Positions 17,354-28,255 of a DNA stretch of 64,000 bases are shown here, one piece after another. A model generated the notes under the pieces. It made no database searches, was not told the DNA's origin, and was given only the letters and a program-made list of their open reading frames with translations. The stretch spans positions 1 through 64,000 of the forward strand of contig NZ_JBHTCQ010000003.1 of the NCBI RefSeq assembly GCF_042665525.1, read 5' to 3'. This stretch comes from Allobogoriella alba (GTDB lineage: Bacteria; Actinomycetota; Actinomycetes; Actinomycetales; Actinomycetaceae). The first letter of the stretch is position 1. Every line of letters begins with the position of its first letter. A program made the position numbers and the translations under genes.

Positions 17354-17884
17354 TCAGCGGGAGCCGGTCAGCGGCAGCTCGTAGAACCACATCCTGGGCC
17401 GCGGGTGCCACCAGCCGACGTAGTCACGGGACGGGTCCCGCCGGTAGCCGAGCCGCTCGTAGAGGCGGTGCGGCGTGCTCCGGCCGCCGCTGCTCACCAC
17501 CGACAGCACCAGCGCCTGGTACCCGTGGTCCCGGGCCCAGGTCTCCGCAGACCGCATGAGCGACTCACCCACGCCGCGACCCTGGGCGTGCGGCGCCACC
17601 GAGAGCATCCGCACCTCGACCTCGCCGGTCCGTGCCAGGTCGGCCCAGCGCGTCCCGGCGGGGGCGAGGGTGACGGAGCCGACGGCGCCCGCGCCGGTGC
17701 GGGCGGCGAGCACGGTGCCCCCACCCGTGGTGCGCTCCTCGACGGCACGCAGCGCATCGGCGTACTCGTCGTTCAGTCCGGCGTCGGTGTAGCCCGCGGA
17801 GCGGTATGCGCGGACCCCGATGTCGCCGAGCACGGGGAACTCGCCGGGCTCGGCGGGTGCCACGGTGAGCGGTGGTGCGGTCAT
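17354..17884 (-). CDS. GNAT family N-acetyltransferase
   Basis: A 176-residue GCN5-type acetyltransferase. The acetyl-CoA loop is seen in VRMLSVAPHAQGRGVGESLM (about residues 92-111), with a C-terminal RLYERLGYRRDPSRDYVGW motif. The ATG overlaps the ligA stop by four bases and has GGAGGAG upstream, so it is probably co-translated with ligA. The acceptor is unknown. Confidence 0.85.
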   Translation of the reverse strand: MTAPPLTVAPAEPGEFPVLGDIGVRAYRSAGYTDAGLNDEYADALRAVEERTTGGGTVLAARTGAGAVGSVTLAPAGTRWADLARTGEVEVRMLSVAPHAQGRGVGESLMRSAETWARDHGYQALVLSVVSSGGRSTPHRLYERLGYRRDPSRDYVGWWHPRPRMWFYELPLTGSR

Positions 17885-20265
17885 GCTCCTCCGTCCTCCT
17901 CCTGCACGCGGTCTGCCACGGCGTCCGGCCCGCCCTCGAGCAGGGCGACGAACCCCTCCTCGTCGAGGATCGGGCGGCCGAGCTCGCGGGCCTTGGCCTC
18001 CTTGGACCCCGCGCCGTCCCCCACCACCACGAAGTCGGTCTTCTTGGACACCGAGCCGGCCGCCTTGCCGCCGCGGGAGACGATCGCCTCCTTCGCGGAG
18101 TCGCGACTGAAGTCCGCCAGCGAACCGGTGACGACCACGGTCAGGCCCTCCAGGGTGCGCACCAGCGACTCGTCGCGCTCGTCCGCGGTGCGCACGCCGG
18201 CGGCCTGCCACCGCTGCAGGATCTCCTGGTGCCAGTCGACCGTGAACCACTCGGCCAGGGACTCCGCGATCGTGGGACCGACGCCGTCGACGGCGGCGAG
18301 ACGCTCGACGTCGGCGTCCTGGATGGCGGCCAGCGAGCCGAGCTCGGAAGCGAGGGCGCGTGCCGCCGTCGGACCGACGTGGCGGATGGACAGCGCGACG
18401 AGGACCCGCCACAGGGGCTGCGCCTTGGCCTTGTCCATCTCGGCGAGCATGCGCTCGGTGGTGGCGGTGGGCTTCGCGGGCTCCTTGACGGTGCCGTCCG
18501 CCTTGAGCTTCGGCATCGTCCAGAAGAACGGCCGCTGCTCCCACTCGCCGGTCCCCTGACCCTGCCTGCGGATCTCCCGCCAGATCCGCACGTCCTTCAG
18601 GTCCTCGGCGGTCAGCTCGAAGAGTCCCGCCTCGGTCTCCAGCACGGGCGTCTGGCGGTCCGGCAGCTCCGCGTCGGCTGCCGCGCGGGCGTCGGCGTCG
18701 TCGGTCTCCTCGTGCCCGGCCGCCAGCAGGCGCGCGTCGATGACGCGGTCGCGGGCCGCCTCGGGGTCGGTGAGCGCGAGTGCCGCCTCCCCGCCGAGCG
18801 CCTCGATGTCGAGCGCGCCGCGCGAGGCGATGTGGGAGACGCGTTCGGTGAGCTGCGCCGGGCAGGATCGCGCGTTCGGGCAACGCAGGTCGACGTCGCC
18901 CTCCTTGGCCGGGGCCAGGCCGGTCCCGCAGGACGGGCACTCGGCGGGCATGACGAACTCGCGCTCGGTGCCGTCACGGAGGTCGACGACGGGGGCCACG
19001 ATCTCCGGGATCACGTCCCCGGCCTTGCGCAGCACGACGGTGTCACCGATGAGGACGCCCTTGCGACGTACCTCGCTGGCGTTGTGCAGCGTCGCCTGGG
19101 AGACGGTCGATCCGGCCACGAGCACCGGCTCCATGACGCCATAGGGGGTCACCCGTCCGGTCCGGCCCACCTGGACGCGGATGTCGAGCAGGCGGGTGTT
19201 GACCTCCTCGGGCGGGTACTTGTAGGCCGCGGCCCAGCGGGGGGCTCGCGAGGTGGAGCCGAGCTGGCGCTGGCGGGCGAAGGAGTCGACCTTGACGACG
19301 ATCCCGTCGATCTCGTGCTCGACGTCGTGCCGGTGCTCGCCGTAGTGGGCGATCATCTCCTCGACCTCGTCGAGCGAGGCCACCCGCCGCGTCCGCGGGG
19401 AGACCGGGATGGCCCACGAGGCGAGCAGGTCGTACAGGTCGGACATGGAGGACCAGCGCTCGGGTGGCCCCTCCGGTCCCCACTCCACGGCGCCGACGCC
19501 GTGCGCGACCATCTCCAGCGCGCGGGAGGCGGTGACGCGCGGGTCCTTCTGGCGCAGGGACCCGGCGGCGGAGTTGCGGGGGTTGGCGAACGGCGGCTTG
19601 CCGGCCTCCACGAGCGAGGCGTTGAGCGCCTCGAAGGCGCTGACCGGGAAGTAGACCTCGCCGCGGATCTCGATGAGCGCCGGGTGATGGTCGCCGTCGA
19701 GCTGCTGCGGCACGGAGTCGATGGTGCGGACGTTGAGGGTAACGTCCTCGCCGGTGCGCCCGTCACCGCGGGTCGCGGCGCGGACCAGCCGGCCGTGCTC
19801 GTAGAGCAGGCTGACGGCGAGCCCGTCCACCTTGAGCTCACAGGTCATGGCGACGTCGGTGCGTCCCAGCTCGGTGTGCACCCGCCGCGCCCACTCGCGC
19901 AGCTCCTCGAGCGAGAAGACGTCGTCGAGGCTCTGCATCGGCCGGCGGTGCTCGACCGTGGCGAACTCCGTGGAGTAGGTCCCGCCCACCCGCTGCGTCG
20001 GGGAGGAGGGCACGCGGAGGTCCGGATGGGCCTCCTCGAGCGCCTCCAGCTCCCGCAGCATCGCGTCGTACTCGGCGTCGGAGATCGTCGGTGCGTCCCG
20101 CACGTAGTAGTTGAACTGGGCGACCTCGAGCTGCTCGGCGAGGTCCGCCCACCGCTGACGGGCCTCGGCGTCGGCAGCCGGGCGCTCGGTAGCGTCACCG
20201 GCAACCGGGGCGGCTCCCGACCCACCGGCCTGCTCATCCTGCTCACTCCGGGCGCGCGCGTTCAC
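17881..20265 (-). CDS. ligA: NAD-dependent DNA ligase LigA
   Basis: A 794-residue replicative DNA ligase. The adenylation motif is CELKVDGLAVSLLYEHG, with the active lysine near residue 143. Then come the OB fold, a zinc finger (CPSCGTGL ... CPNARSCPAQL), helix-hairpin-helix repeats and a C-terminal BRCT domain (LEGLTVVVTGSLADFSRD). It is longer than the usual 670-700 residues because of about 55-60 extra residues between zinc finger and helix-hairpin-helix region (around residues 500-590) and an N-terminal extension. The GTG at 20265 is my best choice of start; a start 20-30 codons later is possible. Confidence 0.93.
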   Translation of the reverse strand: MNARARSEQDEQAGGSGAAPVAGDATERPAADAEARQRWADLAEQLEVAQFNYYVRDAPTISDAEYDAMLRELEALEEAHPDLRVPSSPTQRVGGTYSTEFATVEHRRPMQSLDDVFSLEELREWARRVHTELGRTDVAMTCELKVDGLAVSLLYEHGRLVRAATRGDGRTGEDVTLNVRTIDSVPQQLDGDHHPALIEIRGEVYFPVSAFEALNASLVEAGKPPFANPRNSAAGSLRQKDPRVTASRALEMVAHGVGAVEWGPEGPPERWSSMSDLYDLLASWAIPVSPRTRRVASLDEVEEMIAHYGEHRHDVEHEIDGIVVKVDSFARQRQLGSTSRAPRWAAAYKYPPEEVNTRLLDIRVQVGRTGRVTPYGVMEPVLVAGSTVSQATLHNASEVRRKGVLIGDTVVLRKAGDVIPEIVAPVVDLRDGTEREFVMPAECPSCGTGLAPAKEGDVDLRCPNARSCPAQLTERVSHIASRGALDIEALGGEAALALTDPEAARDRVIDARLLAAGHEETDDADARAAADAELPDRQTPVLETEAGLFELTAEDLKDVRIWREIRRQGQGTGEWEQRPFFWTMPKLKADGTVKEPAKPTATTERMLAEMDKAKAQPLWRVLVALSIRHVGPTAARALASELGSLAAIQDADVERLAAVDGVGPTIAESLAEWFTVDWHQEILQRWQAAGVRTADERDESLVRTLEGLTVVVTGSLADFSRDSAKEAIVSRGGKAAGSVSKKTDFVVVGDGAGSKEAKARELGRPILDEEGFVALLEGGPDAVADRVQEEDGGA

Positions 20266-20429
20266 GGGTCCATGATGTCGCACACCACCCACGCCCCGGC
20301 CGCCGGCGGGCGCGGTGTCCTCCCCCGCGCACCCCCACCCACCGGGCCGCGACGTGCGACCGTGGTCGTACCCCGTGCCCACCCCGGGGACGACCCGCCG
20401 TCGGACGCCGCATCTCTACGCTGGGCTCC

Positions 20430-21767
20430 ATGGAGAGGATCGCGCGGCTGCTCGCCCGCCTGCGCGACCCGCGGTCGTACCAGCGCGTCGACACCGCCGT
20501 CGCCGTCGTCGCGGCGTTTGTGACCGGTCTGCCGGCGCTGGTCATGGGGGTCGGGTACGGTCTGCCGCCGTACGGCGGCGGCATCATGGGTGCCGCCATC
20601 GCGGGGATCGCGATGCTCTGCGCCGCGGTCCAGTGCGCGGCGCTGGCGTGGCGCCGCACCCGCCCGGTCCCCTCCGCGGTGGCGATCTACGCCGCCGCGC
20701 TCGTGCACTTCGCCGCCGGGGCTCGGATCCTCAGCACGGACGTGCTGGTGCTCGTGGCGCTGTACTCGGTGACGGTCCACACCGAGCCACGGGAGAAGGT
20801 GTCGCGCCGTCTCGCGCTGGCCGGGGCCCTCTGCGGCGCGCTGCTGATGGGCGTCCTGCTCGCCGGCGGACCCGTCGAGGCGCTGGCCAACCTCTCCGCC
20901 CTGGGCAGCGGCTTCCTCATGGTCGCGGCCATGGTCTTCGCCACCTGGGCGATCGCCCTGGCACGGCGCGGACGGGTCGAGCGGCTGGCCTCGCTCGAGG
21001 ACCGGGCTCGCCGGCTCGAGGTCGAGCGGGACCAGCAGATCCAGATCGCGACGGCCGCCGAGCGCACCCGCATCGCGCGCGAGATGCACGACGTGGTCGC
21101 GCACTCCCTCTCGGTGGTCATCGCCCAGGCCGACGGCGGACGGTACGCCGCCCGCACCGACCCGGCGGCCGCCGAGCGCGCCCTGGAGACGATCTCCACC
21201 ATGGGCCGTGACGCCCTGGCGGACATGCGGCGCATCCTCGGGGTGCTGCGCACGGAGCTGGCTGCCGGACCGGGCGGTGAGCCCGCGCCCGGCGAGCGCC
21301 GGCCGTTGCCGGACAGCGGCGACCTCGAGCCGTTGCTGGAGCAGGTGCGCGGCGCCGGCACCTCCGTCTCGCTCGTCCGGGCGGGAACGGCCCGGACGCT
21401 CCCGCCCGGGGTGGGGCTCGGCGTCTACCGCATCGTCCAGGAGGCGCTCACGAACGTCCTCAAGCACGGCGGGCCGGGAGCCCGGGTGACCGTGCTGCAG
21501 CAGTGGCTGCCCGCGTCCCTCGTCGTCCAGGTCGACGACGACGGGCGGGGCGCGGCGTCGTCCTCCGACGGCCACGGGCACGGCCTGCTCGGCATGCGCG
21601 AGCGGGCCACGCTGCTCGGTGGCACGCTGTGGGCCGGGCCCCGGCCCGGCGGCGGCTTCCGCGTCCGGGCCGAGATCCCCCTTCCCGCCACCGACGGCGG
21701 GCCACCTGGACCGCCCGAGCACCCCACCCACCAGCCCGGCCAGCCGGCCGGCCACACCGGACAGTGA
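20430..21767 (+). CDS. Two-component sensor histidine kinase (NarL-partner type)
   Basis: A 445-residue membrane sensor kinase. About five or six hydrophobic helices fill residues 20-185. The HisKA_3 phosphoacceptor helix is RTRIAREMHDVVAHSLSVV (about 211-229), and the ATPase domain shows YRIVQEALTNVLKHG and DDDGRGAAS with GHGLLGMRERA. TACGCT lies 7 bp before the ATG with no ribosome site, so the message may be leaderless. First gene of a kinase-regulator-ABC-permease unit, a layout often linked to cell-envelope or antimicrobial-peptide stress. Confidence 0.9.
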   Translation: MERIARLLARLRDPRSYQRVDTAVAVVAAFVTGLPALVMGVGYGLPPYGGGIMGAAIAGIAMLCAAVQCAALAWRRTRPVPSAVAIYAAALVHFAAGARILSTDVLVLVALYSVTVHTEPREKVSRRLALAGALCGALLMGVLLAGGPVEALANLSALGSGFLMVAAMVFATWAIALARRGRVERLASLEDRARRLEVERDQQIQIATAAERTRIAREMHDVVAHSLSVVIAQADGGRYAARTDPAAAERALETISTMGRDALADMRRILGVLRTELAAGPGGEPAPGERRPLPDSGDLEPLLEQVRGAGTSVSLVRAGTARTLPPGVGLGVYRIVQEALTNVLKHGGPGARVTVLQQWLPASLVVQVDDDGRGAASSSDGHGHGLLGMRERATLLGGTLWAGPRPGGGFRVRAEIPLPATDGGPPGPPEHPTHQPGQPAGHTGQ

Positions 21768-21771
21768 GACC

Positions 21772-22464
21772 GTGACAGCCCCGACCACGCAGAACCCGAT
21801 CCGCGTCGCCCTCGTCGACGACCAGCAGCTCGTCCGGGCCGGCTTCGCCATGGTGATCGCCTCCCAGCCGGACATGGAGGTGGTCCTGGAGGCCGGCGAC
21901 GGTGCGCAGGCGTTGCGCCTGCTCGGATCCCACTCGGTGGACGTGGTGCTCATGGACGTGCGCATGCCCACCATGGACGGGCTGGCGGCGACCGCGTCGC
22001 TGACCGGCTCCGACGCCCCCGGCGACGCACCGAAGGTCGTCATCCTCACCACCTTCGACCTCGACGAGTACGTGCTGCACGCGATCCGCGCCGGCGCCTC
22101 CGGGTTCCTCCTCAAGGACGCCCCACCGGAGGAGATGCTCACCGCCATCCGCACCGTGCACCGCGGCGACGCCGTCATCGCACCCTCCTCGACGAAGCGG
22201 CTGATCGAGCACCTCGCGACCGTGCTGCCCAGCGAGGAGCGCTCCTCCCCCGCGGTCCTCGACGGGCTCACCGAGCGCGAGCGCGAGGTCCTCGTCCTGA
22301 TGGCGCGCGGACGGTCCAACACCGAGATCGCCGGCGAGCTCTACGTGGCCGAGGCGACGGTCAAGACGCACGTCGGTCGCGTGCTCGCCAAGCTGGGCGC
22401 GCGGGACCGGGTACAGGCCGTCGTGCTCGCGTACGAGACCGGTCTGGTGAGCCCCGGCGGCTGA
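21772..22464 (+). CDS. LuxR/NarL family response regulator
   Basis: A 230-residue regulator: receiver domain with acidic pocket (VDDQQ), phosphoacceptor aspartate in VVLMDVRMPTMDG, and lysine in GFLLKD; then a LuxR helix-turn-helix (LTEREREVLVLMARGRSNTEIAGEL region). The GTG start lies 4 bp after the kinase stop, so the pair is surely co-expressed. It probably drives the ABC genes 216 bp downstream. Confidence 0.92.
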   Translation: MTAPTTQNPIRVALVDDQQLVRAGFAMVIASQPDMEVVLEAGDGAQALRLLGSHSVDVVLMDVRMPTMDGLAATASLTGSDAPGDAPKVVILTTFDLDEYVLHAIRAGASGFLLKDAPPEEMLTAIRTVHRGDAVIAPSSTKRLIEHLATVLPSEERSSPAVLDGLTEREREVLVLMARGRSNTEIAGELYVAEATVKTHVGRVLAKLGARDRVQAVVLAYETGLVSPGG

Positions 22465-22476
22465 CCGTCCACCGTG

Positions 22477-22514
22477 GTCGTCGGCGTCGGTCGTCGGCGT
22501 CGGTGTCGGGCGTC
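22477..22514 (+). repeat. Short tandem repeat after the response regulator
   Basis: The 13-bp unit GTCGTCGGCGTCG occurs twice head to tail, followed by a third degraded copy. It lies in the 216-bp gap before the ABC ATPase gene. No function is apparent; slippage in GC-rich DNA is enough to explain it. Confidence 0.6.
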
Positions 22515-22680
22515 AGCCCTGCGGTCGCGGCCGTCGCCCTCGGGATCGAGGCGGGGCGCGCCGCCGTCCGCCCCAGGGATGACGTGCGGACCAGACCACG
22601 GCCCGACGACGCCGACCCGCACGCTCCGTAGCGTCGTTCGTGCCGGCGATCCCGCCGACCCACGCAGCAGAAGGAGCGTC

Positions 22681-23435
<755 letters not shown>

Positions 23436-23439
<4 letters not shown>

Positions 23440-25985
23440 TCCGGCTCACCCTGGCGCAGATGCGCCGCAGCGCCGGCCGCCTCACCGCGGCGGGGATCGC
23501 CATCATCGTGGCCACCGCGTTCGTCACGGCCACGCTGCTCAGCGGCTCGCTCATCACCTCGACGACGGAGCGCGCCGTCACGGCGAGCCTCGCCGACGCC
23601 GACGTGGTGCTCCGCTCGCCCGACGAGCCGCTCGGCCCGGCCGAGGTGGAGAAGCTGGCGAACCTGCCGGAGAGCGGAGAGGCCGAGGGCACCGTCCAGA
23701 TCTACGGCCAGGTGACCTCGGGCGGGCGGAGCGACGCCGGCCTCGTCACCCCGGTGGCCGGCGTGGCGGCCCTCGACCCGTACGAGATCGCCGACGGATC
23801 GGCACCGGGCGACGGCGAGGTCGCGCTGACCCGCAGCACGGCCGAGCGCCTGGACGTCACGATCGGCGACACCGTGACGGTCGGTGCCGAGGCGGCCGCC
23901 GCCGACGGCACGACGGCGCTGCAGGAAGACCTGACCGTCTCCGGCACGATCACCGACCCGCCCGCCATCGTGGCGCCGGTCGGGACGATCCTGGTGGACC
24001 GGCCGCTCGCCGAGGGCTGGGCCCAGCTGGCCGGCGGCGGTGAGCTCGGCTACGACTCGGTGCTGCTCACCGCCGCGGACGGCGTCAGCCCCGATGACCT
24101 CGCCGACGCGGCGCAGTCGACCACCCCGGGGACCCAGGTCCGCACGGCCGAGGAGGAGGCGCAGTCCAGGGCCGCGGAGCTGACCGGCGGGACCTCCATG
24201 CTCGTCGGCATCGTGCTGGCGTTCGCGGCGGTCGCGCTCTTCGTGGCGGGCATCGTCATCACCAACACGTTCCAGGTGCTCGTCGCGCAGCGTCGCAACA
24301 CGCTCGCGCTCCTGCGGTGCGTCGGGGCGACCCGGACGCAGGTCCACCGGTCGGTGCTCGTCGAGTCCGTCCTGCTCGGTGGGCTGGCCTCGCTCGGCGG
24401 GATCGCGGTCGGTCTCGCCTTCGGCCAGGGCGCCCTGTGGTTCCTCACCCGCGCCGACCTCGCGATCCCGGTCCCCGAGGTCATCACGCCGTCCGTCGCC
24501 ACCATCGTCGTGCCCCTGCTGACCGGCACGGCCGTCACGCTGCTCTCCGCACTCGCTCCCGCTCGGGCGGCCACCCGGGTCACGCCGGTCAGCGCGTTGC
24601 GGCCTGCGCAGGACCCGGGCTCCCGCGCGGGGGGCGGACGCCTCCGCCGGGCGCTGTCGATCGCGTTGGTCGCGTTCGGCACCCTGCTGCTGGTCGGCGC
24701 CGTGGCGACCGCGCTGTCGACCGAGGACGACCTCACCGTGGTGCTGTCCCTGGGCGTGGGGGTGCTCGGCGGGATGATCTCCTTCGCCGGCGTGCTGGTC
24801 GGCGCCGTGTTCCTGGTCCCGCACGTCGTGCGGGCGGCCGGTGCCGTGTGGGCGCGCGTCGCGCGAGGCTCACGCTCCACGGTCCGGCTGGCGGCGGCGA
24901 ACGCCGGCCGCAACCCGCGGCGCACCTCGGCCACCGCCTCGGCCCTGCTGATCGGGGTGGCGCTGGTGACCATGATGGCCACCGGCGCCGCCAGCTCCCG
25001 CGCGACGCTCGACGCCACGCTCGACTCGCACTTCCCGGTCGACGTCATGGTCTCCGGGCAGGGGCAGGCACTCACCACGGAACAGGTCCGAGCCGTGGCC
25101 GAGACGGAGGGCGTCGCCCAGGCGGTCGCGATCCCGACGACCACGGCCACCGTGTTCTCGGGCGGCTCGAGCACGGAGCTCACGGTGTCCGGCATGGACG
25201 CCCGCGACCGGGCGGTGCTGCGCGATGCGGACATGTTCGCCGGACTCGGCGGCGGGACGGTCCTCCTCGGCCAGGACGTCGCCGCCGAGCTGGACGTCGC
25301 CGACGGCGGATCGGTCCGGCTCGAAGGGCCGTCCGGCGAGGTGGTCGCGGGCGTCACGCTGCTCGAGGACGGCGGCAGGACCGTCGTGGTGAGTCGTGCC
25401 GCGCTGGTCGGGCTGGACGCCGATGCCCCGGTGACCGACGTCTGGGCCCGGCTCACTCCGGACGCGTCGGCCGGCGCGACCGTGGCGGCCGTTCAGGACG
25501 GGCTCACCGAGGTCAGCGCCTCCGGGACGGTGCCGTGGACCACGGGTGCCGCCGCCGAGCGCGAGGCGTACGACCAGATCATCGACACGCTGCTGGGCAT
25601 CGTGATCGGCTTGCTCGGCGTCGCTGTGGTCATCGCCGTCATCGGCGTCGCCAACACCCTGTCGCTCTCGGTCATCGAGCGGCGGCACGAGCACGCCCTG
25701 CTGCGGGCGGTCGGGATGACCCGGGGCCAGCTGCGCGGCTCGCTCATGGTCGAAGGTGTGCTCGTCGCGCTCGTGGGCACCGTCCTGGGTGTGGCCCTCG
25801 GGCTGCTGTACGGCTGGGCGGGCTCCGCCGTCGTGTTCGGCGGCGGGGGCGAGCTGAGCCTGGTGGTTCCGTGGCTGTACGTCGCGGCGTGCGCCGTCGG
25901 TGCCGTCGCGGCGGGCCTGGGCGCCTCGGTGCTGCCGGCGCGCTCGGCGGCGAAGACTCCTCCGGTGGCCGCGCTGGCCGCCTGA
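23436..25985 (+). CDS. FtsX-like ABC transporter permease
   Basis: An 849-residue permease with one N-terminal helix, a large extracytoplasmic domain, and two FtsX-type three-helix domains (about residues 255-385 and 725-845). The MacB-like layout with doubled permease core is common in Gram-positive systems that export or sense antimicrobial peptides or move lipoproteins. It overlaps the ATPase gene by four bases. The substrate is unknown. Confidence 0.9.
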
Positions 25986-25995
25986 GGACTACGAG

Positions 25996-26039
25996 GCCCC
26001 GGCAGGTCTCCGCGTGGAGGGCGCGGAGACCGCCGGGGC
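25996..26039. terminator. Bidirectional terminator hairpin
   Basis: A long GC-rich stem (17-18 pairs with one bulged A) around a 7-nt loop fills most of the gap between the convergent permease and ehuA genes. No T-tract follows on either strand. Confidence 0.75.
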
Positions 26040-26053
26040 ATCGTCGTGGTTGC

Positions 26054-26869
26054 CTAGAGCACGGCCTTGAGGAAGGCCTGGGTGCGCTCGTTCTCCGGGT
26101 TGCTGAACATCTGCGCCGGCGGCTTGTCCTCGATGATGTGACCCTGGTCGAACATGAGGACGCGGTGGGAGACCTCCTGGGCGAACTGCATCTCGTGGGT
26201 GACCAGCAGCATCGTGATGTCCGTGGTCTCCGCGATGGTGCGCAGCACGTTCAGCACCTCCCCCACCAGCTCGGGGTCGAGGGCCGAGGTCACCTCGTCG
26301 AGCAGCAGGACCTCCGGGTCCATGGCGAGCGCCCGCGCGATCGCCACGCGTTGCTGCTGGCCGCCGGAGAGGCGAGTGGGGTGCTCGTCGACCTTGTCCC
26401 CGAGGCCGACGTGGTCCAGCAGCTCACGCGCCCGCTCCTCGGCCTCGGCCCTGGACTTGCCGAGCACGTGGATCGGGGCCTCGGTAAGGTTCTCCAGCAC
26501 CGACATGTTCGGGAACAGGTTGAACTGCTGGAAGACCATGCCGATCTTCGTGGTCAGCCTCGCGACGTCCTTCTTCTTCCGCTCGACGCGCTTGCCGCCG
26601 CGCATCTCGTGCGTGAGCGGTTCGCCGTCGAGGTAGATGAACCCACCCGTGAGGTGCTCCAGGGTCATGACCAGCCGCAGGATGGTCGTCTTGCCGGAGC
26701 CGGAGGGCCCGATGAGGGTGACACGCTCGCCCTTGCCGACAGAGAAGTTGAGACCGTCGAGGACCGTGTGGTCCCCGAACTTCTTGAGGACGTCCTCGAA
26801 CTTCAGGACCGGGGCGGAAGGATCCGCGCCGGACGTGACCGGGACTGCGTTGGGGTCAGTAGCGGGCAA
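26054..26869 (-). CDS. ehuA: Ectoine/hydroxyectoine ABC transporter ATP-binding protein
   Basis: A 271-residue polar-amino-acid type ATPase: Walker A GPSGSGKTT, signature LSGGQQQRVAIARAL, Walker B VLLLDEVTSALDPE. The insertion HEMRGGKRVERKKKDVARLTT after strand 3 recalls EhuA proteins. The start appears to be TTG at 26869, inside the end of ehuD, with GGAAG six bases before it; I see no later ATG or GTG that keeps the first strand. Assignment to ectoine rests on the whole ehuBCDA set. Confidence 0.82.
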   Translation of the reverse strand: MPATDPNAVPVTSGADPSAPVLKFEDVLKKFGDHTVLDGLNFSVGKGERVTLIGPSGSGKTTILRLVMTLEHLTGGFIYLDGEPLTHEMRGGKRVERKKKDVARLTTKIGMVFQQFNLFPNMSVLENLTEAPIHVLGKSRAEAEERARELLDHVGLGDKVDEHPTRLSGGQQQRVAIARALAMDPEVLLLDEVTSALDPELVGEVLNVLRTIAETTDITMLLVTHEMQFAQEVSHRVLMFDQGHIIEDKPPAQMFSNPENERTQAFLKAVL

Positions 26870-27506
26870 GTCGCACTTCCAATCGCCTCAGGAGGATGGC
26901 CGTGGGGTAGCTGGCGGCCAGGAAGATCAGGCCGCACAGGGTGATCGGTTCGAGCAGCCGGAAGTCGGACGCACCGTACTCGTACGCGGCAGCCAGCATC
27001 TCCGTCACGGTGATCACGATGAGGAACGGCGTGTCCTTGAACATGGAGATCACCCACGTCCCGAGCGCCGGCACGGTGATGCGCAGCGCCTGCGGGATGA
27101 CGATCCGCCGCCACGTCCTCGTCGTGGACATCGACAGGGCCGTCGCGGCCTCCCACTGGCCCTTGGGCACCGCGTCGATTCCCGACCGATAGACCTCGGC
27201 CATGTAGGAGGCGTAGTGGACGCCCAGGACGACGATCCCGATCGTCAGCGGACTGAACTGCTGGAAGGTGTAGTAGGCGAACAGCAGCTGGATGACGATC
27301 GGCGTCATCCGGATGAACTCCATGACGCCGTGTACTGGCATGGCGATCCATGACGGCGCGAGCCGGCGGATCATGGCGATGACGAGGCCGAGCACGGCGG
27401 CGATGATCGAGCCGACAACGGTCGCCACCAGCGTGACCTGGAGGAAGGCCTCCACAAGGTCCGGGAGGACCTCGCCGGCAGCCTCCCAGCTCCAATCGAA
27501 GGTCAT
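26856..27506 (-). CDS. ehuD: Ectoine/hydroxyectoine ABC transporter permease EhuD
   Basis: A 216-residue permease of the His/Glu/Gln family with about five helices. The EAA loop is VPKGQWEAATALSMSTTRTWRRIVIPQAL (near residues 114-142), and the stretch EFIRMTPIVIQLLF precedes it. It overlaps ehuC by four bases and ehuA by 14 bases. It forms the membrane channel with EhuC. Confidence 0.82.
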   Translation of the reverse strand: MTFDWSWEAAGEVLPDLVEAFLQVTLVATVVGSIIAAVLGLVIAMIRRLAPSWIAMPVHGVMEFIRMTPIVIQLLFAYYTFQQFSPLTIGIVVLGVHYASYMAEVYRSGIDAVPKGQWEAATALSMSTTRTWRRIVIPQALRITVPALGTWVISMFKDTPFLIVITVTEMLAAAYEYGASDFRLLEPITLCGLIFLAASYPTAILLRRLEVRLARY

Positions 27507-28246
27507 GCCTTGCTTCCCCCTGCCAAGGCCTGGGGCGAGCCGGCCAGATCCATGGAGGCTCGCGCCCGCCGGGTGCCGTCCGGGAGCTGGCCGAGGCGGC
27601 GCTTGGCGCGGCGCTCGAGCAGGTTGGCGAGCAGCACGATTGCGAGTGCGATGACGAAGTAGACCACCATGCCCACGCCATAGGAGAAGAACGTGTTACC
27701 CGTGGCCTGCCGGAGCTGGTTCGACTCCCACGTGAGGTCATGCATGAGGATGATGTACGCCACCGCGGTGCCCTTGAGCAGCATGACGAAGAGGTTGCTC
27801 AGCGACGGAATCATGATGGCCCACGCCTGCGGCCAGATGATCCTGCGCAGGCGGTGGGTCGGTCTCAGGCTCAGTGCCGTGGCCGCTTCCCACTGTCCCT
27901 TCGGCACAGAGTTGATCGCCCCGCGGACGACCTCCGACGCATAGGCGCCGTAGTTCAGTCCGAGCGCCAGCACGCCGCAGAACAGAGCATCCAGGCGGTA
28001 CCCCAGCAAGGGCAGGACGTAGAAGAGCCAGAACAGCTGGACCAGTAGCGACGTGCCACGGAAGAACTCGATCACGGTGCGGGCAGCGCCGCGCACGAGG
28101 ATGTACTCGCTGCGCGCGGAAACTCCCAGGATGACGGCGATCACGAACGCCAGGACTCCGCCGAGCACCGTGAGCTCGAACGTGATGAGCACACCGTGAC
28201 CGAAGGCGGGAAGCCGTTCGGCGAGGATCTGGAGGTTGTCGCCCAT
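27503..28246 (-). CDS. ehuC: Ectoine/hydroxyectoine ABC transporter permease EhuC
   Basis: A 247-residue permease, partner of EhuD. FFRGTSLLVQLFWLFYVLPLLG and the EAA loop NSVPKGQWEAATALSLRPTHR are visible, with five hydrophobic helices and a charged C-terminal tail. The ATG lies 9 bp after the ehuB stop. Confidence 0.82.
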   Translation of the reverse strand: MGDNLQILAERLPAFGHGVLITFELTVLGGVLAFVIAVILGVSARSEYILVRGAARTVIEFFRGTSLLVQLFWLFYVLPLLGYRLDALFCGVLALGLNYGAYASEVVRGAINSVPKGQWEAATALSLRPTHRLRRIIWPQAWAIMIPSLSNLFVMLLKGTAVAYIILMHDLTWESNQLRQATGNTFFSYGVGMVVYFVIALAIVLLANLLERRAKRRLGQLPDGTRRARASMDLAGSPQALAGGSKA

Positions 28247-28255
28247 GGGCGCAGG

